DNA of 64,000 nt from Apus apus (taxonomy: Eukaryota > Chordata > Aves > Apodiformes > Apodidae), in contig NC_067287.1 of NCBI RefSeq assembly GCF_020740795.1, positions 17,003,501 to 17,067,500 of the forward strand, in the 5' to 3' direction. Shown piece by piece: positions 45,211 through 57,509 of the stretch. Numbering within the stretch: position 1 is the stretch's first letter; each line of letters starts with the position of its first letter. Below the pieces are notes generated by a model. That model was not told where the DNA came from. It was given only the letters and a program-made list of their open reading frames with translations, and did no database searches. A program made the position numbers and the translations under genes.

Positions 45211-46044
45211 GCCAGAAAGGCTCCTGGCCAAAGCCCTCTGCACCCTCAGTAGGTTCTTGGTAGTGCATTAGGCTGTGACCCAGGGCACTGGGCACAGACA
45301 AAGCCTGGTATCACCCTTCCTGCTCCTCCTTAAGCAGCTTCCCCATCCTGCTTGCAGCCAGATGGAAATATTTGCCAGGTTTGGTTCCCACTCTGCGGCT
45401 GGCAGAGCTGCTCCCGTGGGACAGGCAGTGAGGCATTGCAGGCCCCTTCCTAATGAAAGCAGGGGGATAAAAGGGCATTGTGCTTATCCTTACCCTTCAG
45501 CCCTCTCCTGGCACAGCCTCACTTCCTGCATCCTCCAGGTCAGCTATCGAGCTGATTAACATCGATGGGGCTGAAGTGACTCTGCCACCGGGTTTAGCAC
45601 AGCCTGAAGTGACCCAAGCAGGGCTACAGAAGGAGGCTTTGCCTTCTCTGCTTGCAGGCTCTCTGCTGCATGGCCACACTGGGGGAACAAAGCTGGGAGG
45701 GAGAACAGCAGAGCAGCAGCTTGGGTATTCCCTGGTTTACGTCCCCTGCCTTGCACAGGAAGGACAGGGGAGGCTGGTGCCCACCCAGCCCATGTGCCCA
45801 GCCTGCCTCTCTTGTGCTTTGGAGTGCTTTGCTCTGAGCTGACCCTTCACACCCTCTTCCAAAAAGCTCCCCAAGAGGAACCTGAGCAGCTCTTCATGAA
45901 GACCGTGGGAAGCCAGTAACACTTTTACAGAATTTTCTTGAGGGAAGCAGAAGTCTACAGGTGGCAGATATGTCTTCTCCTGCCCCATTGGGAAAATTAC
46001 GCTTTCACTGCTCTGCCTCTGCACAAAAATCAGGACTTTGTATG

Positions 46045-46170
46045 GAATCACAGAATGGTTTGGGTTGGAAGGGACCTTAAATACCACCTAGTTCCAACCC
46101 CCCGGCCACTAGACCAGGTTGATCAAAGCCCCATCCAGCCTGGCTTTGAACACTTCCAGTACCAGTCAAA
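46045..46170 (-). repeat. CR1 LINE 3' fragment, reverse orientation
   Basis: Starts GGAATCACAGAATGG (degenerate terminal octamers) and continues GTTTGGGTTGGAAGGGACC, then AGACCAGGTTGATCAAAGCC. Only the last roughly 125 bases of the element are present. Confidence 0.88.
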
Positions 46171-46442
46171 ATTGAATAGGGATTGCAGAATGTCCCTGTC
46201 TGCTCAGCCACCCACATCAGCACCCAGGGCCACTCCTCTCTGCCTCTTTCAAGGGTGTCACAGTCCTGGTCCAGAGCACTGCCTGCACCTGCCAGCTAGG
46301 CAAAGAGGACAGTTTCAGCACATTGTGACACTGCAAATAACTTGGCAAACACCAAAGCAGCTTCCAACACTGCCAGCTCCCTTTTAAAGGGGAGGGCCCT
46401 GGGGACTGTAATTTGCTCGTAGGTCATTTGCTTGCTGGCGCG

Positions 46443-46453
46443 GGGGGGGGGGG
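46443..46453. repeat. Poly(G) run
   Basis: Uninterrupted G run after GGCGC; a likely site of sequencing or length error. Confidence 0.8.
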
Positions 46454-46499
46454 CTTCATTGCTGTTGGTAGCACAGAGCATCAGGTATGCAAACATAAC

Positions 46500-46920
46500 C
46501 TAACTCTGTCTGGGCAAACAACAAAGAGGAGACATGAGTAACTCTATCTAGACCATCTTGTGACAATTAAATGACAATTTGGCACTTCTTTTTGCAGCCA
46601 ACTTGATTTGAAGCCAGCTTGCTTTATTACCATTTGGATACTCTTCTAATACCTCATCACATCCAACTTCCAAGGTCTGCTTTTCAGAAGAGAAATGTAT
46701 CCGCAATGCACATCCATCCGCCTCACTCCTGCTGTCCCAGATTCACATTTAAAGGGAATTAGGGATGCGCATGGGAAAGATCAAAAATAGAAATACTCAG
46801 AGCAACGGTTACTGTCTGAAATACAATAAAATTACATTTAAACATATATGCTCCTACACAGTGGATATGAAGACTGGAGCATGAACATATGAATTATACG
46901 GGGATGATATGCCTTCTTTG
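46500..46920. other. AT-rich unclassified sequence
   Basis: Composition is clearly more AT-rich than its surroundings (AAATACAATAAAATTACATTTAAAC, here split between two runs around 46825-46845). It could be an old transposon remnant or a conserved element; no terminal structure or frame allows a choice. Confidence 0.35.
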
Positions 46921-47494
46921 GGAAAGGCATGTCACACAGCCCAGGGGCTTTCCCCTGAGTTTTGCTGAGCCCTAACAGCCTGGCTAACTAACAGCAAGTC
47001 AGTTCAATTAATTTTCTTGGGGATGTCTCTTTGACACAGGTGTTTAATGAACAAGTGAAAAGTGATGACCAAGGAACTAGTGGAAAGAATACACAGAGCC
47101 ATGAAAATCATGCCTGGAGCAGACAGCATGGGCAGGGGATATAGTCCCTGTTTTGCACACTGCAGACAGGAGCTGCAGGTGGTGAGACAGTCTGGGGCAG
47201 GACAATGGTGCTTTGCTTGACACAGCACCATGGCAGGGAGGATCTGGAAACCACAAGAAGTTGAGAAGCCCTGAGATGCCAAAGAGCCTGAGAAACCCAA
47301 AGTAATGATTCATCAGTAGCCTAGCAGTAATAATTCAACACAGTGCTCAGATGCGGTTTCTGGCCCAGGAATTTCCTTTGGACCTGATCCCAGATGCCAG
47401 AAAGCAGTGCTCAACATGGCCAAGGGTCCCCTCTTACTCACACACAGCCCATGAAGGCTATGGGGACAGCCCACATAGGGAGGACACATGGCTG

Positions 47495-47670
47495 CACCAA
47501 CCCCTCACCACCACACTTCGGTGGTAACTCCACCACTTCCCTGGGCAGCGTGTTCCCATGCTTCACAATCCTTTCGGTGAATAAATTTTTCCTTATATCC
47601 CATCTAAACCTTCCCTGGCACAATGTGAGGCCATTCCCTTTTGTCCTATCCCTTGTTACTTGAGAGAAGA
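47495..47670 (-). repeat. CR1 LINE fragment, reverse orientation
   Basis: Plus-strand CACCACTTCCCTGGGCAGC, AATTTTTCCTTATATCCCATC, CTGGCACAATGTGAGGCC and TTTTGTCCTATCCCTTGTTAC are the reverse complement of the internal CR1 3' region, just beyond the CHPF polyadenylation site. Confidence 0.85.
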
Positions 47671-47964
47671 GAACAACACCCACGTCACAGGACTCCTGCT
47701 GTGAGGCCCTAGGTGTTCAAGCTGGTATTTCCAACTGTTGGCTTGGCCTGGTGTCTGCGAGCCTGTCCCTAAGCCAACAGCCTCCCCTGGCCTCACTAAG
47801 GAGAGGAAGTCATCTCCCAGATCAGGCAGAGAACGCTTGGGGAAAGCAGCAGTCCTGTGGGGAAATGGTCCAGCCATCTTTTGTACAAGCAGTCAGCACC
47901 CACCTCCACACAGAACTCCAGCAGGGTGCCCAGAGATGCCCTGGTGAAGAACCAGCCAGACCCA

Positions 47965-48916
47965 CTGGTTCATCTCTCCATTTTATTAGTGTAAACGCAC
48001 GCCCCTCATCTCCCCACTATTAAATACAAATGAGGAGCAGAGAGCAGCTCCTCAGTCACTTTCTCCTTAGGAGATGCGCAGCCATACCCTCTGCCATGCC
48101 CACCAAGCCAGGAACCACGTCCCCCACCCCCAAGGGTGGCCCCATGGCAGCAGGGCTGCCACCTGCCGGGAGGCTCTCATCCGAGGGCTGCGACCCCCGA
48201 CGTCCTATCAATATTGCAAAGGCCAAAGCGGCCTGGGTCATGGTTCCCATGGGGAGCAGCTCACGGTACGTGAATACAGCAGGACCCCCTCTGGCACCCC
48301 CTGTGCCCACTGGCCCTGGGGGCCAGGACCTCCCACCCTGACTCACTGGGAGTGCCCTGGCTTGTTGCCACGTGGCAAAATCCCAAAACCAATGTCCTTA
48401 TTGCTCTTTTGGGGTGGGACATGCCCCATTCCACTGTCCCTGTATGATCAGGCCAATGCACCAAAGGAGCAAGGGGTACAGCCCTGTCCCAGGGTGGGAT
48501 CACCACCAGCCCTGTGGCAGTCACTGCAGCAGGGGGACCTCGGACTCTGTGTGCCCCTGGTTGAGGGGGGCCAGCAAGGGACAGGGCAGCCTGCTGCCTC
48601 TCTGCTGGGCAGTGGGGCCAGGACGGAGGGAGGGAGCCAGTGTCCAGCAGCTGCAGGGTGACGAGCTGGGCATCCCAGCTGGCAGCTCAACAACTCCAAC
48701 CCCACCTCATCCTGGGGTCTACACAGCCACAGCTGCTCTGGAAGGACCTGGGCACTCTGGGCTGGCAGACCCCGGCCTGGCCAGCCCCAGCGGGGCGAGT
48801 TACAAGCCTGGGCACCAGCGATCCCAGCAGTTGTCAGGAAGAGGAGTACAGATTTGGGCAGCAGAAGAGGTGGGGCAGGCAGGCAGGGCAGGGCCAGCCT
48901 GTCTGTGCCCCAGGGT
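47965..48916 (-). terminator. CHPF: CHPF 3' UTR and polyadenylation signal
   Basis: On the minus strand AATAAA lies at 47987-47982, about 930 bases after the CHPF stop, and is the first canonical signal downstream. The intervening sequence has no conserved frame. Confidence 0.7.
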
Positions 48917-51900
48917 TCAGGTGCTGTTCCCCTGCTCCTGCTCAAAAAGCACCATGGCCAGTTGGGACCGAGAGCCTACGCCCTCGAGGCTGCTCTGCAC
49001 ACAGCGGTGGTAGATCTCCTCGCTCAGCCGGGGGTTGCAGGCCTGGTGCCTGTAACGTTGCAGCAGGGCAGGCTCCACAGCCCGGAAGACGTGCAGGTTG
49101 GAGTACTTGATGAACATGTCGTAGATATCCAGGGTCTCCAGGATGTCCTCGTTCTCCTGCACGTCGCCCACCATGCGGGTGCGTGCCGCCATGTAGTCAG
49201 CATTGTAGAAGCAGGCTTCATGGAAGACGTCGCGGTCAAAGCGCCCCGCATCCCTCAGCAGGTCCAGCGTGGCGGGTGGCACCTGGTTGTGATAAGCAAT
49301 GGCAGGGTTGTAGCCCTGGAAGTGGATGGGAAAGAAGACCTGCCAGTTGTTGATGGTGTTCATCCGGCAACGGTTCAGGAAGTCAACAGTGATCTCTGTC
49401 CCCACACCGGCCACAAAGAAAAGTGTGTCCACAGGATGCTTCTTGGAGATGATGTCCATGACCTTGATTTGGGAGGGCGCATCCGTCTTGACGCTGATCC
49501 ATGGGATCTTCACCTCTGCATACTTCCGCTCATACTCAGTGATCTGGGCCTTCACACGGGCAAAGATGTCATTCTGGGTGACCTGCTGGGCCTCAAAGGG
49601 GTCATAGATGAAGAGGAAGGTGAGCACTGCATTCTCACTGCTCTCAAAGGCAGCCGCTGCATAGGTCTCCAAAAAGTGGGCAGCATGGTCCCGGTCGTGG
49701 GCTGTCAGGGGCAGGACAACATTGATGCGGCTGGCCTCTGTTACATAGGGCATGGGGATGATCTCCACCTCACTGAGGGGCCGCACCAGGTGCACACGCT
49801 TGGTGACAGAGCGGCTGTGCCCCTTCTGGGTGACCACCTCCACCTGGAGGTCCAGCGTGTACTCCATACCACGCGTGGGGTCAAAGCGCCGGTACCCGTT
49901 CACCAGCTGCTGCTTGCGGACCTGGAGCACTGGCTGGTACTTGCGGTTCAGCTCCTCCATGGCTGTGGCCACCACATCGGCCACATCTGCCAGGTCTGCA
50001 CCAAGCAGCTCGCACTTGGGGGAGCCATCCACACAGGCATAGACCTGCTCCTCTGTGAAGTAGTCCCAGCGCAGCACCTCAAAGCGGGTTTTGGGCTGGA
50101 AGGGGGGTGGGATGCCAATGGGCCACGTGGCACTATGGTCCCCATCAGCAGACAGGCTGCTAGCATTCTGGATCTCCAGCTGCAAGAGGAAAGATGGAGA
50201 GTCAAGGCAGGCTCAGATAGGCATTCCAGCCCTGGCTGCAGGCAAGATAACTCCCAGTACTCAGCCATTCCTGGCCCAAAGAGCACTGCCAGAACAACTC
50301 TGCTAAAGGCTGACTGCTCAGACTTCAGCACCTCAGTTTTCCTTTGGACAGCATCTGAAATACAGCACTCCAGCTCCATTAGCAGGATTTGCACTCTCTC
50401 CCACCCTGCCTGGCCTTGCTAGCATACCTCAGCACCCTGCTGGCTCCGTGATCCTGAACCACCATTGCAGCGCTAGGACCCATTCAGATCCAAAGCCATC
50501 CTCCAGCTAGCACCCCTGCCCCTGCAGCCACCCAAGCTCAGCTGATCCCGTCCCACAGCAGTTCCAAGTGCAAAACCCTCATATTACAGTGGAAAGGTGA
50601 CACAAAGTGACCAGAAAGCACATGAACATGACAGAAGGAGCCCAGACCCTCCCAGGCAAGTAAGGTCTCACCTGAAGCTGCTGGATCTCCTGGTATGTCC
50701 TCTCAAGCTCCACCTGCGCAAAGTACTTGTGCAGCCGGTACATCTGAAGGGGATCCAGCACGGGATGGACAGTGAAGGCACTCTGGAAACGGAGGTCAGT
50801 CTCCCGCTCAGGGTCCGTGTTCTTTCCCAGCTCAAAATAGTGGTAATGCAGGCCCTGTGCCAGCCAGGAAAGACAGGTCACAGCTGGCCCCAACCTGTGC
50901 TCTCACCCCATTGTCTGCCAGCATAGCAAGCTCAAAGGACAACAGGGTATGGGCCCCAGACCCTAGGAGCCCCTGAGGAGGCAGCGAAACACGCTGGGCC
51001 AGGGTAAGGCTCCTGGAGGCCATCTCCACTGCAGGACCTACCTCATGCTCCTCGGCACAGTTGACGCCTGTGTAGTCAATGATGCAGCGGCCCAGCCACT
51101 CATCGGGCCGGGCACTGAGGATGTCATTGCGGCAGCTCTCCAGGTGCTGCTGCAGGAGCAGAAGGAGGCTGCGGGACAGCAGGTAGCCAAACCCCCCATA
51201 GCAGTAGCGTCCCTCGGTGTCCCCACCAATGAACTCCTCAGGATGGCCCAGGTAAAGGTGGGTGTCAATGCTGAGGTGGGCGACCAGGCGGTTGATGCGG
51301 TGTGCCTCTGTGTAGGTATCGTCCTGCACCAGGAAGAACCAGTCGAAGTCATTCACATAGTGGTCCAGAAGGTACCTGATGGTCTGGTACATGTTCCAGA
51401 TGGGCCGCTCGTCACTGTGTGTCACCACTGTCATGCCATGGGGCACCTTGCGGCCCCGTGTGCCCGTGAAGTAAACCAGGCGCTCCAGGCGGTGGGCCAG
51501 CGTGCGGTTGACAGCCACCCCCAGTGTGTTCAGCGTGCTCTTGGAAGTCAGCACACCCACAAAGAGCCGCTGCCGCATCCCCAGCTCTGTGCTGATGTAC
51601 CGTGTCCTGCAGGAGGGAGAGAACATCTGACCCCCAGGTACTGCACCCCACCTTAGCCTGCACCCTCCCCATCCCCACCAATGGCACCAACCTCAGTCCC
51701 TCTGCAGGAACTGCTATGAGGCTTCCACTACATGCATATGACCACCACAGCAGCACCAGCTGCCACTGTGCCTGGGCCAGAGGCACAGCAGAGGGCTCTG
51801 CCGAGGTCTCCCCCAACCTTAGACCACAGGGGACCTTCCCCTCCCATTAGCGGGTCAGCCTCACTCAAACCAGAGGCTCACAGAAGGCTACAAGAGGGAA

Positions 51901-53159
51901 ACAGGGCTGCACACCTCAATTCTAGCAGGGACACAACCCACCATGCACCCCACCATGCTGCCAATCCCAGCCAGAATGTCCAAGCTGGGAAGCATCTTCC
52001 TGCTGCCCGTGCCAGAAGCACTGCTCTTGAATGGCAGGAAAGCTCCTGCAGCCCCCCAAGGGGAAGCCAGACCCTGCTGGGGTGCCTGAAGCCTGCGTGG
52101 CTGTGCCCCCCTCCCCACCATGGCCCTCAGCTGCCTCACTCACAATGACTTCCAGGTTTAATTCTCCCAGCCCGGTGCAGCAGCAGGAAGCAAACCCCCC
52201 TTGGCCCCCAGCTGCCGTCTGGCACACACTGGCTCCATTCAGCCCCCTCCATCCACCCACCACCTCACCGGGACAAGGAGGCCCTTTCACTGCCTGCTCC
52301 CTGTCATCGTGGGGACGGGGAAGCAGGCTGGAGTTTGCAGTACGGGGTGGGGACATGCCACCGAGGAGGGGTCCCTCCTAGGGCAGGGCAGCAGAGGGGC
52401 CAGGGCAGGGTGCCCGGCAGCTTGTGCTGCAGCAGGCAACCCTTGCACTGCAGGCAGCAGTACGAGAGAAGAAGGCTGTTTCAGGAAGTCCTGAGGCAGG
52501 CAGGGAGGGTAAGGAGAAGGAGACAGTGCAGAAGAGAGGAAGGGAAGCAGCAGGGAAAGGCACTCGCAGTGAGAAAAATCCAGCTGCAGCCCTGAGTGGC
52601 TTTCAGGGGTTGGGGAGCACCTTGTCAGGTTACCTGCAGAGCTCCCCAGTACCAGCCCAGCAGGCAGGGGCAGGCAGGCAGCCCCCAGCACCGGCCTGGC
52701 AGACACACACCCACGCACCCAGGCACGCCGGGCTCGGCCGCAGCTACTCTCTCCTAAAGCCCGGTTAGCGGCGGCGATCCTTCCTCCGCCACAGCCGCAG
52801 GGCCCAGCTCCCCCCAGTCCGCTCCGTCCCGCCCCGGCCCCCCCGCACCTGACGGCCTTCTTGGCGGCCCTGCCGGGACTGGGCGGGCGGTAGGGCACGA
52901 CGCGGGGCTCCCAGCTGTCGGCGCCCAGCCCGGCGGGGACAGCATTGGGCCTGCGCGCCGCGTTGCCGTTGGTGTTGCCGGGGCCGGGGGGCGCCGCGGG
53001 GCCACCGTCGGGGCGCGGGCGGGCGGCGGGGCGCGGCGGCGGCCCGCACGGCTCCTCCACCCAGGTGACGCTGAGCAGGCTGAGGGTGAAGCCCAGCGAG
53101 ACGCCGATGGCCACCGGCCCAGCGGGCCGCAGCACCGATAGCACCAGCGACAGCCGCAT
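48917..53159 (-). CDS. CHPF: Chondroitin polymerizing factor (CHPF)
   Basis: Golgi type II membrane protein that partners chondroitin synthases (CHSY1/CHSY3) to elongate chondroitin chains. Coding exons: 53159-52849, 51606-51042, 50854-50672, 50179-48917 (2322 bases, 773 residues; human about 775), all GT-AG. Residues about 14-34 form the signal anchor (VAIGVSLGFTLSLLSVTWV), followed by a Pro/Gly/Arg-rich stem. An N-terminal Fringe/beta3-transferase-like domain contains TRYISTELGMRQRLFVGVLT, DFDWFFLVQDDTYTEAH, CYGGFGYLLSR and ARPDEWLGRCIIDYTGVNC. The C-terminal GT7-like domain contains GMEYTLDLQVEV, IPMPYVTEASRINVVLPL, FLNRCRMNTINNWQVFFP and ACFYNADYMAAR. It ends in AMVLFEQEQGNST, shared with human CHPF. 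The synteny excludes CHPF2. Convergent with ASIC4 and divergent from TMEM198. Confidence 0.97.
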
Positions 53160-53720
53160 GGCCGGGACAGGACCGGGACCGTGGGCGGCTCCGGCTGCCG
53201 CTGGCGGCGCCGCCGTCCGACGTGTCACCCCCTGGCCCCGCCCCGCTGCACGTCACCGCGGGCCGCCCGCCCCGGCCAATGGACCGCGCTGCCGCGGCCG
53301 CGTCAGGGGGCGGTGCGGGGGGGAGCGGGGGGCGGCGTGGTGGCGGGGCGAAGTTGCTAGGAGACGGCGCGGCCGCCCCATCCCCCTCCCTACCGGCCCC
53401 CTCGCTGAGACCCCCCGGTGGGGCAGGGCCAGTGGCCATACCCCCGGCGGCGAGGCCAAGGAGGTTCGCTGTGGGGCTGCCCCGGCACCTGGCACCGGCT
53501 CCTGCCCCGGCCCACTGCGCTGCGTGGCGGCGGGGCAGCGCCCCCGGCCCCGGCTGCCCGCTTGGAAAGCGCCTTTGCCCGTGCGGCGGCGCGGCTGGCA
53601 CCGGGACAGGGCGCCTGAGCCGGCTTAAGGGCTGATTTCCCCGGGGGAGTGCGGCGAGGCTGGGGCACAGCCGGCCCTTTGTGCCCGGGACCGGGGGAAC
53701 GCCGCGGGGCCGGCCGAGCA
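53160..53720 (-). promoter_or_regulatory. CHPF: CHPF CpG-island promoter
   Basis: Dense CpG island spanning exon 1 and extending to about 53.7 kb. A CCAAT box sits at 53276-53280 (ATTGG on the gene strand), about 115 bases upstream of the ATG, with CGTCAC CRE half-sites between them. GTTGCTAGGAGAC at 53353-53365 is a near match to an RFX X-box. No TATA box. Confidence 0.65.
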
Positions 53721-55700
53721 CAGCCGCTGCGTCTCCTCCCTGGGACAGCCCAACCCACCACACTGCTGAATTCGTGGTGGTCTGGAAGCGCCATGTTCCC
53801 CTTCTCCAATTGGTGCCCTGGGGGTCTTCTGGAAAGTGTGGGTCTCCACCTGGGCGTCCCCAGGAGGTGGGCCGGTGGTCACGGTAGGTGGGTGGGTGCG
53901 TGGATTTGAGGCCAGGAGCAGAAAACACGGCCTGCAGGCTGCAGAAGGCAGCAGGGCAGGCCAGGTGCTCAGGGAGCAGGCGTGCAGGAGAGCAAGCAGC
54001 ACCTGGGAGGCCTTTGGGAGCAGAGCAGCAAACCGTCCTGAGGCAGAAGGCAGGTGCGTAGAGCAGCAGGAGATCTCAGTGGCAGGGCCAGAGAACCCTC
54101 AGCGGCTGCAAGTTAGAACGGGACCAAAAAAGATGGGCTCCTCCAGCTGGGAGCAGGCCACTGTCAGTCACACTACGAGGTGTCTGCAGCACAAAACCAA
54201 CATCCTGCCGGCCGCCAGGGAGAGCCCCGGGGCAGACAGAGCTGGAGGAACAAGCTCGGGGAAGAGTTTGCCACGTACACAGAGCCTCCGGTGCGGGAAT
54301 GATCCAACCCAGAAGCTGCAAGGCCGGCAGCCCTACATGGGCGCTTGGTGCCAGGCATTACTGAATAAGGACAAGGAGAAGGACCCAGCCTTTCTGCCCG
54401 TTCCCAGCCTGTGGCTCTGCTTCCAGCAGCCTTGCAGCACTCTAAAGTGCCCCTGGATTTACCCTGGCTGGTGGGAGCCCATCCAACCCTCTCCATGAAA
54501 TACATCCCGCCTGCCCCAGGGAGTATGGATGGCTACATAGCACAGCAGGGCACCAAGAGCAGGCGGAAGCCCACTCTGCTCCAGGGTCTCTTTCATTTTC
54601 TGGAACAAAGCAGCCTGTTTTCATCAGGAAGCAGCTGGCAGCATCCCACCCTCCAGAGACAAGGGACCATCCAAGCTCGGCTTGTCTTCATAGACGTTTT
54701 TCTCCTGAATAGGCCAAGAGAAGCAACAGGCAAAGGCAGTCACATGGATGGCAGTTTAATGAAGAACAAATGAAAACTAGGAACAGGGGGAACACGGTGG
54801 GATGAGGAGATGCCAGAAGGGAAAAGATGCAGAAGTAAGAAGTGAGTGGAGATTTTCCATGGATGATAAACCAAAAAGCAGGTGTGATCTTAGACAAGCA
54901 AAGTTGCCTGCTTTATGTACACAGAGAAAAATGGTAGAAACAGATTAATTTAATTTCCTTTAGAGTATTGGAATATTGAGCATCAGTCACCTTAGACAAA
55001 CCCAGAGATTTTACAGGAGATTTAATTCTGAAATGACCCTGCTGATCTGAACTTGTATTTAGATAGAATTGCAGATGTGAAAAAAAATCTGAAGTTTTCA
55101 GAAATAAGACTCTTGAGCTCAGGAGAACCAAATGGAGATGAAGCTGTGGGAAGAGCAAACACTTCTCTGTGGCTTGCCAAGGCAGTGCTGGAGTCCAGGG
55201 CCCCATGCTTGGCCCCAGGAGATCCCGGGGTGGAAGCAGCCAGCAGGCAGCAGCGCTGTTCCTCCACCCGCCCCTTCCCAGCCCCCCACCAGCTGCAGCT
55301 CCTGTCTTTGTCTCCCCGGCATTGGCGTGGGGCTAGGATGAGGCTGCCAGGGGAACGGCTGCTGCTGCCAAGTGACTGCTCCCTGCCAGCATTTTCACAG
55401 GGTCTCCACCTCCCCACAGTCCTCCCTGCCTCCGTTGAGTTCCATAGCCTCCCACCTACTCGCCATGCTGCGTCTGCCAGCATCTGGCAGGGGGTCTTCT
55501 GGCCAGCCTCACTAGGTGCCCCCTGAGCAGGCATCTGCCCCCTCCGAATGCAGGCACCGCAGTCCCTGTGGCCCCGACACCAGCCCCTTGCAAAGTCCCT
55601 TTTGCACGCTCCACCAGGTGTGCACCATCAGCACCAAGCTGCGCACACCCAACGCGAGGCGCTCCTGCCCTTTTCACACCCCTGCACGCCCCTCCTGCCC
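53721..55700. other. Intergenic region between the divergent CHPF and TMEM198 promoters
   Basis: No exon supported. An AT-rich stretch at about 54700-55130 has no recognisable repeat. Confidence 0.5.
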
Positions 55701-56800
55701 CCCACACCTGCACCCCGCACCGCCGTGCCGCGCTGCGCACCGCGCCCTGCCCAGCTCAGCACTCCGGGGCCTGCTGCGGGCCTCGACGCACGCCCCGACG
55801 CACGTGCTTGCGCAAAACCGCAACGGGCGCGCCCCGCAACCCGCGTCCCGGAGCGCGGCCCCACCGCACGCCCCGCCCCCTCCGGGGAGAAGCCCCGCCC
55901 CCCCGCCTGGCCCCGCCCCCGCCGGCCGGCGCGGTGACGTCAGGCGGAGCTGTCCGCTCAGCACCGCGCCGCCAGCATGCGCGGGGGCCGGGAGCGCCGC
56001 GCGCCGCGGGGCCGCCGCCGCTGCGGGGCCGGGAGCGCAGGTGGGAGCGGGAGGGGCGGGGCGGGAGGGGGAGGGGCAGCACGTGGGGGCCCGGGAGGGC
56101 GGGGGGCGCGCCGGGCCCCGCAGCGGAAGGGCCCCGGCCCGGGGCTCCTGGCCTCACACCCGCGGGTGCCCGGGACGGGCGTGCGGGGCCTGGCGGGGCG
56201 CCCCCGGGACCCCCGCCCCGAACAAAGAGAGGGGCGGAGCAGCGTCGCGCCCCGGCGGCCCTTGCGGCCGTCGCTTAGCGACGCCGCGCCCGCCCCGCCA
56301 GCCCGGGGCCCCCAGCCCGGCGGGGCCAGCTGCGGGGCGGGGGGAGCTGCGGGGCGCGGCGGGGCTCGGCCCCGAGCGCTGCCCCTGGGGCTCCGCCGCC
56401 TTGGGACCGCAGGGGAGGGAGAGCGGGGGGCTCGGGGCAGGCCGCGGCGGGGAGGGCGGCAGCAGGTGGGCAAGTCCCGGCGCCAATGAGCAGGCGCTGG
56501 GCTCCCCTAGCAACAGTGCCCGCGCCAATGGGCGCCGGGAGCTGCCGGCAGCGCTGCCTGCCACCCTGCCGGGGAGGCGAGGTGGCCCAGGCGGCCCTTC
56601 CCCGCTGCTCCGGCCTGGCGCGGGTTGCGGGGCACGGAGCAGCACCTCGCTGCCTTCCCTCTGCCCCGCCGGCCCGGCAGTGCCACATCCCCCGCGCCCT
56701 GGGCAGGGCCCTGCTCGCACCCCGCACGGCGTCGCCCGGCCCGGCCGGGGCAGCCAGGGCCGGCGCCTTGCTCCCAGACTCGGGTTAAAGTCCAATCCTG
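55701..56800 (+). promoter_or_regulatory. TMEM198: TMEM198 CpG-island promoter and probable non-coding first exon
   Basis: Very dense CpG island. TGACGTCA, the palindromic CRE, is at 55935-55942. A good donor, GCAG|GTGGGA, follows at 56041, so a first exon from about 55950 to 56040 is plausible. Further in are a 15-base palindrome (56269-56283), two GCGCCAATG CCAAT boxes (near 56480 and 56522) and CTAGCAAC, an RFX half-site, at 56507-56514. Exon 1 itself is inferred. Confidence 0.5.
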
Positions 56801-57509
56801 CTTAGCATCCATCCCTCTGGGGGCTCAGACAGGGCGGGCAGAGGCCCAGCTCCGGGCTACCACCTCCCTGCACGCCTGCTTTCCCGGGATTAGGAACCGT
56901 GCTCGGGCTTCCCCGGGGGGTTTTACCCGGGCTGGTGTTTCCTTCCCCAGCGGGAGGGAAGGAGGAGGCCGATAGTGGGGAAACAGGTGCCGGTGGAGCC
57001 CAGCCCAGTGCTGGGTAATAGACATGACTGCAGCCTCTCCCCTCTTCCCTGCCCCTTCACCATGCTGTAGTTTTGTGAGCCGTCCTGAGCTGGCTGCTTC
57101 AACTTGGCACTTGGGAAGACCGGCGCTGGCACAGGGACAATGAGTGACAATAAACTCATCCTAAACCAACTGAGCCTGGAAAAGTGCCAAGGGAGCACAG
57201 GGATCCTGGAACTGGCTCCAGGTGCCAGTGAGCAGACAGCTCCTGTAATTAGGTTTAAGCTGGAGCTGGATCAGTCTTTGTGGGGGATTATGACCCCTCC
57301 ATCTGCATAGGCACTGTGGGGGGCCTGGTGTCTACCTGCTCAGTGTCCCAGCACAGCCACAGTGTCATGGGTGAGCTCTTGAGAAAGGGGCAGCACCAGC
57401 CAGAGCCGGTCCCACTCTGGCCCCATGGGTTGGCCTGGGAATGCTGGATGCAGTGCAGGGCCTGCTTTGTTTTAACAAGGACACTGGGAGTTGGAGTGGG
57501 GGTGAAAAA
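56801..57509 (+). other. TMEM198: Presumed TMEM198 first intron, no features seen
   Basis: GC-rich sequence without recognisable exon or repeat between the CpG island and the old CR1 fragment. Confidence 0.4.

Larger units (their letters stand above)
43776..47964. other. Convergent intergenic region between ASIC4 and CHPF
   Basis: No gene recognisable. Contains an AT-rich block (44145-44260), CR1 fragments (45085-45210, 46045-46170, 47495-47670), a poly(G) run (46443-46453) and AT-rich unclassified sequence at 46500-46920. Confidence 0.6.

Noticed and set aside
48854-50422. 522-codon open frame on the plus strand opposite CHPF exon 4
   Set aside because: Mirror frame of a conserved GC-rich coding exon; no domain similarity, and the CHPF frame on the other strand explains the sequence.
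52765-53928. 387-codon frame overlapping the CHPF promoter on the minus strand
   Set aside because: Runs out of frame across CHPF exon 1 and the CpG island; the conserved CHPF frame is a different one.
55516-56805. 429-codon Pro/Arg/Gly-rich open frame across the TMEM198 CpG island
   Set aside because: Stop-poor because of extreme GC content; low complexity, no domain, and open in other frames too.
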